From NCBI GenBank assembly GCA_937895435.1, contig CALAXT010000039.1:1-42476 (forward strand): DNA of 42,476 nucleotides, given 5' to 3'. The stretch is from an uncultured Paracoccaceae bacterium (lineage in GTDB: Bacteria > Pseudomonadota > Alphaproteobacteria > Rhodobacterales > Rhodobacteraceae). Under the pieces are notes generated by a model. That model had not been told where the DNA came from. It saw only the letters and a list, made by a program, of their open reading frames with translations, and ran no database searches. The position numbers and the translations under genes were made by a program. The stretch's first letter is position 1. The number at the start of each line of letters is the position of its first letter. Shown piece by piece: positions 1 through 8,706 of the stretch.

Positions 1-225
1 CGACGCAGCCACCGGCTCAATCACAGGCTCCGCCACGGGCTCAATCACGGGCTCAGCCACGGGGGCGATCGCGCCAAGAACTGGCACCGACAAGCTTGGG
101 CGCGGCACGTCTCTGTCCGGCAGCGGCAACAGCACCGAGGCCAGCCCCAAACCCATGACAGACACCATCGCGCCTTGCAGCGCGCCCCCCAACAGACCAG
201 ATCCCCGTTTCGTTGCCAAACCCAT
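1..225 (-). CDS. N-terminal part of a membrane-anchored protein (possibly divergent polysaccharide deacetylase), runs off the window
   Basis: An open frame begins at an ATG (complement of 223-225) and is still open at base 1, giving 75 codons with no stop. The protein starts [16 protein letters not shown], continues with one hydrophobic stretch at about residues 9-34 (signal anchor or signal peptide), and then enters a Pro/Val/Glu-rich linker with an imperfect AEPVIEPV repeat. This is the usual look of an envelope protein whose catalytic domain is held off the membrane by a flexible linker. From memory of Rhodobacteraceae gene order, a divergent polysaccharide deacetylase (YibQ-like) gene with this kind of N-terminus often sits beside the anthranilate synthase genes, but the catalytic domain lies outside the window, so the family is an inference. 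It diverges from trpG across a 146-bp spacer. Confidence 0.55.
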   Translation of the reverse strand, partial: MGLATKRGSGLLGGALQGAMVSVMGLGLASVLLPLPDRDVPRPSLSVPVLGAIAPVAEPVIEPVAEPVIEPVAAS

Positions 226-371
226 CCCCATTGCAGCCTGCGGCCCTGTCAAATGACCTTCTGCCCTTGACCATGCCCCCGAATTCCGACCACATAAAGC
301 CAGATCGGGCCTCACAGCCCCAGCACCACCTTAACGTGCAATTCCGACCCCGAAAGACGAAAGTTTGCCCC

Positions 372-953
372 ATGCTGCTGCTGATAGATAATTATGACAG
401 CTTTACCTATAACCTTGTGCATTATTTTGGCGAATTGGGGGCCGATGTTGTGGTGCGGCGCAATGATGCGCTGAGCGTTGAAGATGCCATGGCGCTCTGC
501 CCATCGGCCATCGTGCTGTCACCGGGGCCGTGCGATCCAGAGCAAGCAGGGATTTGCCTTGATTTGACAGCGGCAGCGGCGGCAGCGAAACTGCCTTTGC
601 TGGGCGTGTGTCTGGGCCACCAAACCATCGGACAGGCATTTGGCGGCAAAGTCGTGCGCTGCCATGAAATCGTTCATGGCAAGCTTGGCCAAATTCATCA
701 CAGCGGGCTGGGGGTCTTTGCAGGGCTGCCATCGCCCTTTGCAGCCACTCGCTATCACTCGCTAATCGTAGAACGCGCCAGCTTGCCCGATTGCCTTGAA
801 GTGACCGCCGCCTTGGAAGACGGCACCATCATGGGCCTACGTCACCGATCGCTGCCAATCGAGGGGGTGCAATTTCACCCCGAAAGTATCGCATCTGAAC
901 ACGGACATGCGTTGCTGAAAAACTTCTTGGACACCGCGCGGGTACCTGCATGA
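372..953 (+). CDS. trpG: Anthranilate synthase component II, glutamine amidotransferase (TrpG)
   Basis: This class I glutamine amidotransferase (193 aa, normal length) hydrolyses glutamine and passes ammonia to TrpE for anthranilate synthesis, the first step of tryptophan biosynthesis. The N-terminus [14 protein letters not shown] is typical of TrpG/PabA. The nucleophile is Cys80 in GVCLGHQ, and the catalytic His169 and Glu171 lie in GVQFHPES. The frame is open upstream to a TTG at 213, but homology starts at the ATG at 372, so the shorter start is chosen. The stop overlaps the trpD start by 4 bp (ATGA), implying translational coupling. In many bacteria the same subunit also serves aminodeoxychorismate synthase. 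No trpE is visible in the window. Confidence 0.95.
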   Translation: MLLLIDNYDSFTYNLVHYFGELGADVVVRRNDALSVEDAMALCPSAIVLSPGPCDPEQAGICLDLTAAAAAAKLPLLGVCLGHQTIGQAFGGKVVRCHEIVHGKLGQIHHSGLGVFAGLPSPFAATRYHSLIVERASLPDCLEVTAALEDGTIMGLRHRSLPIEGVQFHPESIASEHGHALLKNFLDTARVPA

Positions 954-1969
954 GCGATGCCCTGAAACCACTGATTGCCGCCGCTTGCGAACGCGCGCTG
1001 ACCGGGGCCGAGGCCGAAGCCGCGTTTGAGCTGCTGTTCAAAGGCGAAGCGACACCCGCACAAATGGGCGGATTTTTGATGGCGCTGCGCACGCGGGGCG
1101 AAAGCGTGGCCGAATATGCCGCGGCTGCCCGTGTGATGCGCGCGCGCTGCAACCGCGTCGACGCCCCCGAGGGCGCTATGGATATCGTGGGCACCGGTGG
1201 CGACGGTAAGGGAACGCTGAATATTTCAACCGCCAGCGCCTTTGTGGTGGCGGGCGCAGGTGTGGTGGTGGCCAAACACGGCAATCGCAATCTCAGCTCA
1301 AAATCAGGTGCGGCGGATGCGTTAAGCGAAATGGGGCTGAACGTGATGCTGCCCGCCGATCGGGTAAGCGCAATTTTGGCGCAGGTGGGCATTGCCTTTA
1401 TGATGGCCCCCATGCACCACCCAGCGATGCGCCACGTCATGCCCACCCGCACTGAATTGGGCACACGCACCATTTTCAACATCTTGGGCCCTCTGACCAA
1501 CCCCGCGGGCGTCAAGCGCCAGTTGACTGGCGCTTTTTCGCCCAGCCTGATCCGCCCAATGGCCGAAACGCTGGCCACACTTGGCGCGGAAAAAGCATGG
1601 CTGGTGCATGGCGGCGATGGTACGGACGAGCTGTCGATTTGTGCCAGCAGCAAAGTGGCCGCATTGGAAAACGGCGTGATCCGCGAATTTGATTTGCACC
1701 CGGACGAGGCAGGACTGCCGGTGCATCCCTTTGCCGATATCATGGGCGGCAGCCCAGCCGAGAATGCGCACGCCTTTCGGGCGCTTTTGGCAGGGGCCAA
1801 GGGTGCCTATCGTGATGCGGTGCTGCTCAACAGCGCGGCGGCCCTGATGGTGGCCGATCGCGTTACCACCCTGCCCGACGGCGTTGCGATGGCCCGCGAA
1901 AGCATTGACAGCGGCGCCGCCGATGCCAAGTTGCGCGCACTGGTCACCGCGACCCAATCCGCAAACTGA
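950..1969 (+). CDS. trpD: Anthranilate phosphoribosyltransferase (TrpD)
   Basis: TrpD transfers the phosphoribosyl group of PRPP to anthranilate, the second step of tryptophan synthesis. The protein is 339 aa, the usual length. It carries the PRPP-binding glycine loop GTGGDG (residues 81-86), the NISTASAF segment after it, and KHGNRN (109-114), which forms part of the anthranilate/PRPP site. The stretch from [10 protein letters not shown] to ILGPLTNPA is also diagnostic. The ATG overlaps the end of trpG by 4 bp. Related bacteria usually have trpC next, but here a DUF952 gene and pyrD follow, so the indole-glycerol-phosphate synthase gene must be elsewhere. Confidence 0.96.
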   Translation: MSDALKPLIAAACERALTGAEAEAAFELLFKGEATPAQMGGFLMALRTRGESVAEYAAAARVMRARCNRVDAPEGAMDIVGTGGDGKGTLNISTASAFVVAGAGVVVAKHGNRNLSSKSGAADALSEMGLNVMLPADRVSAILAQVGIAFMMAPMHHPAMRHVMPTRTELGTRTIFNILGPLTNPAGVKRQLTGAFSPSLIRPMAETLATLGAEKAWLVHGGDGTDELSICASSKVAALENGVIREFDLHPDEAGLPVHPFADIMGGSPAENAHAFRALLAGAKGAYRDAVLLNSAAALMVADRVTTLPDGVAMARESIDSGAADAKLRALVTATQSAN

Positions 1970-1984
1970 GCCCCGGCAAGATCC

Positions 1985-2323
1985 ATGATCATTTTAAAAA
2001 TCCTCCGCCGTGCCGAATGGGATGCTTTTTCAGCCAAGGGCGAAACCAACGGCGCCCCTGTTGATTTGGCCGATGGCTACATTCATTTCTCAACCCCAGA
2101 ACAGGCCGCAGAGACCGCAGCCAAACATTTTGCCGGTGCCCCCGATCTGATATTGGTGGGGGTTGACCCGCAGGCGTTAGGGGATGCGCTGAAATGGGAA
2201 CCCTCTCGTGGCGGGGCACTTTTCCCGCATCTTTATCGCGCGCTGCGCATGGCGGATGTTCTGTGGCACCGTCCGCTGCCTTTGGGCCCCGATGGGCATA
2301 TTTTTCCCAAGGATACGCAATGA
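1985..2323 (+). CDS. DUF952 domain protein
   Basis: A 112-aa soluble protein that is essentially all one DUF952 domain. Recognisable family motifs are [11 protein letters not shown] at about residues 31-41 and [18 protein letters not shown] further on. The biochemical function of DUF952 is not established. The family is often described as glutathione S-transferase-domain-like by annotation pipelines, but that says little. It starts 15 bp after trpD, and its stop overlaps the pyrD start by 4 bp (ATGA), so it is co-translated with pyrD. I remember DUF952-pyrD as a common pair in Rhodobacterales. Confidence 0.88.
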   Translation: MIILKILRRAEWDAFSAKGETNGAPVDLADGYIHFSTPEQAAETAAKHFAGAPDLILVGVDPQALGDALKWEPSRGGALFPHLYRALRMADVLWHRPLPLGPDGHIFPKDTQ

Positions 2324-3390
2324 CCCTGCTGGAACGGATTGGCCTTGGCCTTTTGCATCAGTTTGACCCAGAGCGCGCGCATCATCTGGCGATCATGGCC
2401 CTGCGCACGGGTCTGACACCCGCGCCCGGGCCCGTCACATCATCACGCTTGGCCTGCACGCTGGCGGGGATGTCGCTGCCAAATCCAGTGGGATTGGCCG
2501 CCGGGTTTGATAAGAATGCAGTGGCCGTCGCAGCGTTATCACGCGCTGGATTTGGATTTTTGGAAGTGGGTGCGGCCACGCCACGCCCGCAGCCTGGCAA
2601 CCCGCGACCGCGTGTCTTTCGGCTGCAACAAGATCAGGCCGTGATCAATCGCTTTGGCTTTAACAACGATGGCGCTGCGGCGATAGCCGCGCGGCTGGCC
2701 CAGCGGCCAAGCAGTGTGCCAGTGGGGCTGAACCTTGGTGCCAATAAAGACAGCGTGGATCGCGCCGCTGATTTCGCCCAAGTGCTGCAAACCTGCGGGC
2801 AGCATGTTGATTTTGCAACCGTCAACGTGTCATCGCCAAATACCGAACGCCTGCGCGATTTGCAGGGCAAGGCTGCGCTGTCGGGGCTGTTAGAGGGGGT
2901 TATGGCCGTGCAGGGCCAGCTGCCAAAACCCATTCCGATTTTTCTAAAAATCGCCCCAGATCTGAGCGATGCCGATCTGGCAGATGTGGCCGAGGTGGCC
3001 GTGGACGCGCGCCTGTCAGGGATTATTGCCACAAACACAACGCTTGATCGCACCGGCCTGCATGGGCCCCATGCTGCCCAAGCGGGTGGGCTGTCAGGTG
3101 CCCCCCTTTTTTACAGGGCCACACAGGTTTTGGCCCGCTTATCGCGCGATTGTGGCCCAGATATGCCGCTGATTGGCGTGGGCGGTGTGGCCGACGCCAA
3201 TCAAGCCTATGCCAAGATACAGGCTGGGGCCAGCGCGGTACAGATTTATACAGCAATGATTTATCACGGCCTATCAGTGGCTGTTGATATTGCCCAAGGT
3301 TTGGATCGTTTGCTGGAACGTGATGGCTTTACATCGGTGCGTGATGCGATTGGCACCGACAGAGAACACTGGTTGGGCGCAAAACCCTAA
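2320..3390 (+). CDS. pyrD: Dihydroorotate dehydrogenase, quinone-dependent class 2 (PyrD)
   Basis: PyrD oxidises dihydroorotate to orotate in pyrimidine synthesis and passes the electrons to quinone at the inner membrane. The 356-aa protein has the extra N-terminal helix ([20 protein letters not shown]) that marks the membrane-associated class 2 enzymes. Other signatures are [13 protein letters not shown] (56-68), INRFGFNND (109-117), and [11 protein letters not shown] (169-179), in which Ser172 corresponds to the catalytic serine of class 2 enzymes. C-terminal FMN-binding segments include GVGGV and the conserved [10 protein letters not shown] longer in-frame start at 2194 would overlap the DUF952 gene deeply; the ATG at 2320 with a 4-bp overlap is preferred. 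Confidence 0.95.
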   Translation: MTLLERIGLGLLHQFDPERAHHLAIMALRTGLTPAPGPVTSSRLACTLAGMSLPNPVGLAAGFDKNAVAVAALSRAGFGFLEVGAATPRPQPGNPRPRVFRLQQDQAVINRFGFNNDGAAAIAARLAQRPSSVPVGLNLGANKDSVDRAADFAQVLQTCGQHVDFATVNVSSPNTERLRDLQGKAALSGLLEGVMAVQGQLPKPIPIFLKIAPDLSDADLADVAEVAVDARLSGIIATNTTLDRTGLHGPHAAQAGGLSGAPLFYRATQVLARLSRDCGPDMPLIGVGGVADANQAYAKIQAGASAVQIYTAMIYHGLSVAVDIAQGLDRLLERDGFTSVRDAIGTDREHWLGAKP

Positions 3391-3428
3391 GACCGATTTG
3401 CACACGGCACTGGTTTGTGCACGCTTTC

Positions 3429-3457
3429 TTGACCTTGGCCGGGTTTGCGCGTATGAG
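3429..3457 (+). promoter_or_regulatory. Candidate sigma-70-type promoter for the DEAD-box helicase gene
   Basis: TTGACC (3429-3434) is followed after exactly 17 bp by TATGAG (3452-3457), a fair match to -35/-10 consensus. It would start transcription near 3464, leaving a leader of about 90 nt before the ATG at 3556. Just upstream, TGCACA (3399-3404) and TGTGCA (3416-3421) form a 6-bp inverted repeat after the pyrD stop that may act as a weak 3' hairpin. There is no T-run after it. The call rests on the motif match alone. Confidence 0.35.
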
Positions 3458-3555
3458 ACACGTGTTTGCTGCTCAGTGCAGCCCACCCGACGCCGGGACG
3501 CGCGGCGATAGCGTCCCCCCACCATACGGCCCGATGCCGTATCTTATGGACGCTC

Positions 3556-5142
3556 ATGACAAAATTTTCTGATCTAAAGCTTGACCCTGCGGTGCTAAAA
3601 GCCATTGCAGAGGCCGGCTATGAAAGCCCTACCCCCATTCAAGAAGGTGCTATCCCACATGCGCTGGAAGGCCGCGATGTTCTTGGCATTGCGCAAACCG
3701 GCACAGGGAAAACTGCCAGCTTCGTGCTGCCAATGATCACCCTGCTGGGCAAAGGCCGGGCACGGGCGCGCATGCCGCGCAGCTTGGTTCTGGCCCCAAC
3801 ACGAGAATTGGCGGCACAAGTGGCCGAGAATTTCGACACCTATGCAAAACATACGAAACTGACCAAAGCCCTGCTGATCGGTGGCGTGTCTTTTGGTGAA
3901 CAAGACAAGCTGATCGACCGCGGCGTTGACGTGCTGATTGCAACACCGGGCAGATTGCTTGACCATTTTGAACGCGGCAAACTGTTGCTGACCGGTGTTC
4001 AGATCATGGTGGTGGATGAGGCCGACCGTATGCTGGATATGGGGTTCATACCCGATATTGAACGCATTTTTTCGCTGACCCCCTTCACCCGGCAGACGTT
4101 TTTCTTTTCGGCCACGATGGCGCCAGAAATTGAACGGATCACCAACACGTTTTTGTCAAACCCTGCACGGGTCGAAGTGGCCCGCCAGGCGACCGCCTCG
4201 CTCACGATTGAGCAGGCGCTGATTGCGGTAAAACCCAGCCGCAAAGATGCAACATTTGCTGAAAAGCGCGATGTTTTGCGCAAACTGATCCGCGCCGAGG
4301 GTGACAGCTGCACAAATGCCATCATCTTTTGCAACCGCAAGATGGATGTGGATACAGTCGCCAAGTCTCTGAAATCTCATGGCTTTAACGCAGCCCCTAT
4401 TCATGGCGATCTGGATCAATCAGTGCGCACCCGGACGCTGGAAGCGTTTCGCGATGGGTCTTTGCATCTTTTGGTCGCATCAGACGTTGCCGCACGGGGC
4501 TTGGACATTCCCGCCGTCAGCCATGTCTTTAACTTTGACGTGCCATCCCACCCCGAAGATTATGTGCACAGAATTGGGCGCACCGGGCGGGCGGGACGTA
4601 AGGGCAAGGCCTATACGATCGCAACGCCCAATGATGAGAAATATCTGACAGCCATCGAGGCGCTTATCAAAGCACCCATCCCGCGCGGCGAGACACCCGA
4701 GATTTCTGCGGCCCGCCCCAGCAGCAGCGCGCGCCAAGAGCCCAAGCCAGAGACAGCGGCAAAACCCGCGCGCTCACGCAGCATCTCGCGCAGCCGGGGC
4801 CGCGACAAAGCCAAAGATGCCGCCGTGGACGCGGAGGTGAACGTCGAGGTAGTTGCAGACGTCGCCACCACCCAAACCGCCGCCCCAGCCGCACAAACGA
4901 CCACCGAGGCTGCGGCCGCTGTCGCTCCCTCAGGCCCAATCACAACGGGATCATCCAGCGACCCACGGCGTAATTCAGCAGCCCCAGCGCAACCACGCGA
5001 GCGCAGCCGGTCAAATGACCGTAGCCGCGACAACCGTGGACCACGTCGCGATGATGCGCAGATTGTGGGTATGGGCGATCACATGCCTGATTTTCTGCGA
5101 CATGCCTTTGGCAGCAAAGAAACGACAAATTCAGGCGAATAA
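3556..5142 (+). CDS. DEAD-box ATP-dependent RNA helicase (RhlE-like)
   Basis: An RNA-unwinding ATPase of 528 aa. Motifs occur in the expected order: Q motif PTPIQ (26-30), Walker A AQTGTGKT (46-53), PTRELA (81-86), TPGR (130-133), DEAD (154-157), SAT (185-187), and in the second RecA domain VASDVAARGLDIP and HRIGRTGRAGR. The helicase core ends near residue 380. The last ~140 residues are a low-complexity tail, first Ala/Thr/Val-rich and then rich in Arg-Ser and Arg-Asp pairs (RSRSISRSRGRDK, RERSRSNDRSRDN), probably a disordered RNA-binding extension. The ATG at 3556 is chosen because homology begins with FSDLKLDPAVLKAI; an upstream in-frame start at 3466 adds unrelated sequence. It is monocistronic, with its own promoter candidate and terminator. 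RhlE, DbpA and CsdA subfamilies cannot be separated by eye. Confidence 0.92.
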   Translation: MTKFSDLKLDPAVLKAIAEAGYESPTPIQEGAIPHALEGRDVLGIAQTGTGKTASFVLPMITLLGKGRARARMPRSLVLAPTRELAAQVAENFDTYAKHTKLTKALLIGGVSFGEQDKLIDRGVDVLIATPGRLLDHFERGKLLLTGVQIMVVDEADRMLDMGFIPDIERIFSLTPFTRQTFFFSATMAPEIERITNTFLSNPARVEVARQATASLTIEQALIAVKPSRKDATFAEKRDVLRKLIRAEGDSCTNAIIFCNRKMDVDTVAKSLKSHGFNAAPIHGDLDQSVRTRTLEAFRDGSLHLLVASDVAARGLDIPAVSHVFNFDVPSHPEDYVHRIGRTGRAGRKGKAYTIATPNDEKYLTAIEALIKAPIPRGETPEISAARPSSSARQEPKPETAAKPARSRSISRSRGRDKAKDAAVDAEVNVEVVADVATTQTAAPAAQTTTEAAAAVAPSGPITTGSSSDPRRNSAAPAQPRERSRSNDRSRDNRGPRRDDAQIVGMGDHMPDFLRHAFGSKETTNSGE

Positions 5143-5166
5143 GTCGCACCATAGCATAAATTTATT

Positions 5167-5199
5167 GCCCTACGGTTCACCAACCGTGGGGCTTTTTTT
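5167..5199 (+). terminator. Intrinsic terminator of the DEAD-box helicase gene
   Basis: The 11-bp stem pairs GCCCTACGGTT (5167-5177) with AACCGTGGGGC (5182-5192), with one T-G wobble, around a 4-nt CACC loop. It is followed immediately by seven T residues (5193-5199). It begins 24 bp after the stop codon. This is a textbook rho-independent terminator on the plus strand. Confidence 0.9.
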
Positions 5200-5401
5200 G
5201 GTGTTATCAACACATTTTCGCAATTTTTAAGCATCAGGCAGTCGTAATTATACGGTCAAAAAACGATACCAACGTCCAGACGCTTGGCAGCCCCAATATT
5301 TATTGGAGCAAGGTAGATGTTGATACCAGCACCCATCCCGCCGTTACCTTACCCCAATGATCACCCCGGCCAATGCTGGCGAAATGATGACACAGTTACA
5401 T
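5200..5401. other. Spacer between two convergent transcription units, no convincing gene
   Basis: This AT-richer spacer separates the helicase terminator from the rnj terminator. The only open frame with a ribosome-binding site is a 28-codon plus-strand ORF at 5317-5403, preceded by GGAGCAAGG. It encodes a Pro-rich peptide (PAPIPPLPYPNDHPGQCW within it) and runs up to the next terminator. It could be a remnant or a tiny gene, but nothing confirms it. I see no promoter, repeat or RNA gene in the rest. Confidence 0.5.
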
Positions 5402-5446
5402 AAAAAAAGCGCGTGACCACCAATTGGTGGCCACGCGCCTTTTTTT
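5402..5446 (-). terminator. Bidirectional intrinsic terminator ending the nuo-birA-coaX-rnj unit
   Basis: The arms GCGCGTG (5409-5415) and CACGCGC (5432-5438), plus an inner CCACC/GGTGG pair around AATT with one A/C mismatch between the two stems, form a long hairpin. Seven A residues (5402-5408) lie on one side and seven T residues (5440-5446) on the other, so it has a U-tract in both directions. On the minus strand it lies 16 bp beyond the rnj stop. On the plus strand it would back up the helicase terminator. Confidence 0.88.
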
Positions 5447-5461
5447 CACAAATGTCTGAAG

Positions 5462-7135
5462 TTATTCGTCGGTTAAACGACTTATCACCACAGTAACCTC
5501 AGGTTTTTTGCCGATTTCTTCCATCGTCACCTGACGAACAATGCGTTTGATCGCATCATCCATCTTGTCATCGCTGGCAAAGATGCGGGTGTCGGCTTTG
5601 TCTAAAAACGCGCCCAGTTCTTCTTCCAAAACATTGACAAGCGACGTGTTATTACGGCCGCGTTCGGCCAGGCCCATCACTTCGGCCCAAGCCTCGCCCA
5701 GCGGTGCGCCCGTTTCATCGACGATGACGGTAATCATAACATGGCCATTCATCGCCATGCGCAACCGCGCGCGGATCACACCATCCATCGCCCCCACAAG
5801 CACATTGCCATCCAAATAGACCCGCCCGGTTTCGATATATTCGACAATCTCGGGCCGTTTGCCCGTCAGATCTACGACTGTACCATTGGTAACCACCTCA
5901 GTCGCGATGCCTTTGGCCGCACCCAAACGGGCATGTTCACGCAGGTGGCGATGTTCACCATGCATGGGCAGCAGGATTTCGGGGCGCAACAAATCATGCA
6001 CAGCTTCCAGATCGGGACGGTTTGCATGGCCCGACACATGATAAAGCCCGCCGTGTTCATCAACAATATTCACGCCCATTTCTGAATAGGCATTCACAAC
6101 GCGCAGCACCGGGCGTTCGTTTCCGGGAATGGTCTTGGATGAAAACAGAAAAGTATCACCCTCTTTCATTTTAAGGCCCAGATATTTGCCCTGCGCCAAT
6201 TGTGCCGAAGCCGCCCGGCGTTCGCCTTGCGAACCTGTGACAATCAGCATCAGATTGCCACGCGGCACTTCCAGCGCCTGTTCCGGTTTTAAAACGGGTG
6301 GAAAATCTGTGACAATCCCAGTTTGCATTGCGGTAGACAGCATCCGGTTCATCGCACGCCCCAGCACACAAATCGACCGCCCCGCCGCAACGCCCGCATC
6401 AGCCAGCGTTTTCAGACGCGCCACGTTTGAGGCAAATGTTGTGGCAACCACCATGCCTTCGCAGCTGCGCACCAGATCAGCCAGTGGGCCAGCCAGTGTC
6501 GCCTCTGAGCGACCGGGCTGCGGATTAAAGACGTTGGTGCTGTCGCAAATCAGCGCTTTAACCCCCTGCTTGCCAATTTCGTTCCACAGCAGTGGGTCAA
6601 ACGGCTCGCCCACCACAGGCGTGCCATCCAATTTGAAATCGGCGGTATGCACAATGCGGCCAGCAGGCGTATCAATCACAATCGCCGAGCTTTCCGGGAT
6701 GGAATGGCTGACCGGCACGAATTGCAGCGCAAACGGGCCCAGTTTCACCTGTTCAGGGTAGGCCCCGACCACATGAATAGCCTCGCGCGACAGGCCCGCC
6801 TCTTCCATTTTCAGACCGGCAATGGCGGCGGTGAATTTGCGCGCATAGACCGGCACGCGCAGTTCAGACCACAAATGGCCCAACGCGCCCACATGGTCTT
6901 CGTGCGCATGGGTGATGATGATTGCCTCTAGCCGGTCACGGTTTTTCACCAGCCAACTCAGATCAGGCAAAATAAGATCCACCCCCGGTGCGCTGTCCAT
7001 ATCGGGGAAGGTGACACCAAGATCGACAAGGATCAGCCGCTCTTTACCCTCGGGGCCATAGCCATAGACATAGGCGTTCATGCCAACTTCGCCAGCACCG
7101 CCCAAGGGCAGATAGATCAGCCTGTTCTTGCTCAT
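5462..7135 (-). CDS. rnj: Ribonuclease J
   Basis: A metallo-beta-lactamase/beta-CASP ribonuclease (557 aa) with 5'-3' exonuclease and endonuclease activity in RNA maturation and decay. The Zn-binding signature HAHEDH occurs at residues 76-81 after the typical opening LPLGGAGEVGMN. Further metal or active-site segments are PVSHSIPES, VHTADFKLDG and the C-terminal SGHANRPDL with LPMHGEHRHL. The N-terminal 460 residues are the catalytic core and the remainder is the C-terminal domain. The start overlaps the coaX stop by 4 bp, making it the last gene of the long nuo unit. RNase J at this position, after coaX, is a usual alphaproteobacterial arrangement. Confidence 0.95.
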   Translation of the reverse strand: MSKNRLIYLPLGGAGEVGMNAYVYGYGPEGKERLILVDLGVTFPDMDSAPGVDLILPDLSWLVKNRDRLEAIIITHAHEDHVGALGHLWSELRVPVYARKFTAAIAGLKMEEAGLSREAIHVVGAYPEQVKLGPFALQFVPVSHSIPESSAIVIDTPAGRIVHTADFKLDGTPVVGEPFDPLLWNEIGKQGVKALICDSTNVFNPQPGRSEATLAGPLADLVRSCEGMVVATTFASNVARLKTLADAGVAAGRSICVLGRAMNRMLSTAMQTGIVTDFPPVLKPEQALEVPRGNLMLIVTGSQGERRAASAQLAQGKYLGLKMKEGDTFLFSSKTIPGNERPVLRVVNAYSEMGVNIVDEHGGLYHVSGHANRPDLEAVHDLLRPEILLPMHGEHRHLREHARLGAAKGIATEVVTNGTVVDLTGKRPEIVEYIETGRVYLDGNVLVGAMDGVIRARLRMAMNGHVMITVIVDETGAPLGEAWAEVMGLAERGRNNTSLVNVLEEELGAFLDKADTRIFASDDKMDDAIKRIVRQVTMEEIGKKPEVTVVISRLTDE

Positions 7136-7911
7136 ATAGTTTCCAGTTCCTTGTTGTAATTATAAATCAAAACCAAACCATGCATGGTCAGGTCATCCTC
7201 TACCTTGTCAAATAGGTCGAACCCCGTCGCAAACAAAGGGGCAAGCCCGCCGGTGGCGATCACTTTCATGGGGCGGGCGCGTTCGCGGCGGATTTGGCGC
7301 ACAACACCTTCGACCAAACCGATGTAACCCCAAAACACACCTGACTGCATACAGGCAACCGTATTCGTGCCAATCACCTGATCTGGGCGGGTGACATCGA
7401 CATGGGGCAAAGCGGCGGCGGCATTGTGCAACGCTTCCATCGACAGGTTCACGCCGGGGGCAATCGCACCCCCAATATAAGCACCATCGCTATCCACCAC
7501 GTCAAAGGTCGTGGCCGTGCCAAAATCCACCACGATTAAATCCCCCCCATGGCGATTGAACCCAGCCACCGCGTTCACCAACCGATCGGGCCCAACGGTG
7601 GTGCCCAGATCAACCCGCGGGATCACAGGCAGCTGGCAATCAGGTTTGCCGACCACAAAGGGGCGACAGTTGAAATAGCGGTTACAGAGCACGCGCAAAT
7701 TAAAAACAACGCGTGGCACGGTTGAAGAAATAATCACGCCTTCAATATGCGGGTGCAGGCCGGCCAGATTCATCAGGGACGACAACCAAACAAAATATTC
7801 ATCTGCCGTGCGCTGATGGTTGGTGGAAATGCGCCATGTGGCACAAAACCGCGCCCCATCCCAAATCGCAAACACCGTGTTGGTGTTGCCACAGTCAATG
7901 TTTAGCAGCAT
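7132..7911 (-). CDS. coaX: Type III pantothenate kinase (CoaX)
   Basis: CoaX phosphorylates pantothenate in the first committed step of coenzyme A synthesis. It is an ASKHA-fold kinase of 259 aa that is insensitive to CoA feedback as a family. The N-terminal phosphate-binding motif IDCGNTNTVF (Asp6) is present, as are GPDR (107-110), the second phosphate motif VDFGTATTFDVVD (128-140) and the conserved IGGAIAPG. It sits 9 bp downstream of birA and overlaps rnj by 4 bp, so it is translated with both. Confidence 0.95.
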   Translation of the reverse strand: MLLNIDCGNTNTVFAIWDGARFCATWRISTNHQRTADEYFVWLSSLMNLAGLHPHIEGVIISSTVPRVVFNLRVLCNRYFNCRPFVVGKPDCQLPVIPRVDLGTTVGPDRLVNAVAGFNRHGGDLIVVDFGTATTFDVVDSDGAYIGGAIAPGVNLSMEALHNAAAALPHVDVTRPDQVIGTNTVACMQSGVFWGYIGLVEGVVRQIRRERARPMKVIATGGLAPLFATGFDLFDKVEDDLTMHGLVLIYNYNKELETI

Positions 7912-7920
7912 GGCAGACCT

Positions 7921-8706
7921 CTATGCAAAAAACACATCCGCTGCGGCAATTGTTTCACGGCCTTGGGCAGTTTCTATCAAAAGCGCACCGGTATCATCAA
8001 TGCCATCAAACCGGCCGGCAATCTCACCCCCGGGAAGACGGGCAACGACTTTCTGGCCCAGCCGCGCCGCACGCGCCAGCCACGCCTGCCGAATTGGCGC
8101 AAATCCGTGATGGGTCAGCTGAGCTTCCCACAGGGCAAAGTGGCCCGCAAGCACTGCTAAAAACGGCTCTGGCAAAATTTCGGGGCCGCCTTGGCCAGTC
8201 AGGCTGACGGGGCACACCGCCCCCAATTCAACAGCCGCCATCGCTGGTGCTGCAATCAAGTTTACACCAATACCCACCGCCAAATGCTGGACAGACCGGC
8301 CTTGCGGGCCACTGTTGCTTTCCAATAAAATACCCGCAACTTTGCCATCATCAAGCAAGACATCATTGGGCCATTTCAGTGACAGTCGGCTGGCTGAGTC
8401 AGCGCCCACCGCAGACAGCGCATCGGCCAGCGCGTCATAAAGCGCCAAAGCCGCCACAAAAGACCGCAGTGCCGCCGTCGCAGGGGCGCCCTGCGGTGCC
8501 ATCAGCAGGGTTGCCGCAAAATTGCCGGGGGCCATTTCCCAATGCCGCCCACGCCGCCCACGCGCCGCAGTTTGCGCCAGCCCCAATATCCAAATTGGGC
8601 CAACTGTGCCTTGCTGCGCCAAACGTGCGGCATGTGCATTCGTGCTGTCGGTTTGCGCCAGCACCAATCGGCCCACACCTGTGGGCCAAGGCGCGTCAGT
8701 GAACAA
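7921..8706 (-). CDS. birA: Biotin--[acetyl-CoA-carboxylase] ligase (BirA, catalytic form without DNA-binding domain)
   Basis: BirA activates biotin with ATP and attaches it to biotin carboxyl carrier proteins. The protein (about 261 aa) has DSTN near the N-terminus (biotin-binding region), the ligase loop ARGRRGRHW in place of GRGRxGR, the [19 protein letters not shown] core, and GIGVNL. There is no N-terminal helix-turn-helix, so it is a ligase only and not a repressor. The start is uncertain: all in-frame candidates are TTG or GTG. I chose TTG at 8706, which overlaps the nuoN stop by 11 bp. A TTG at 8745 would add 13 residues with no visible homology. It is co-transcribed with nuoN and coaX. 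Confidence 0.9.
   Translation of the reverse strand: MFTDAPWPTGVGRLVLAQTDSTNAHAARLAQQGTVGPIWILGLAQTAARGRRGRHWEMAPGNFAATLLMAPQGAPATAALRSFVAALALYDALADALSAVGADSASRLSLKWPNDVLLDDGKVAGILLESNSGPQGRSVQHLAVGIGVNLIAAPAMAAVELGAVCPVSLTGQGGPEILPEPFLAVLAGHFALWEAQLTHHGFAPIRQAWLARAARLGQKVVARLPGGEIAGRFDGIDDTGALLIETAQGRETIAAADVFFA

Noticed and set aside
53-373. Minus-strand ORF of 106 codons near the left edge
   Set aside because: It overlaps in another frame the membrane-protein start at 1-225 and the start of trpG; its composition is not protein-like.
829-1800. Minus-strand ORF of 323 codons
   Set aside because: It lies antisense to trpD, which has clear motifs, and its protein is an Ala/Ser/Pro-rich shadow.
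5317-5403. 28-codon ORF with a fair ribosome-binding site
   Set aside because: Not called as a gene: it is very short, Pro-rich, ends at a terminator and has nothing to confirm it; noted in the spacer entry.
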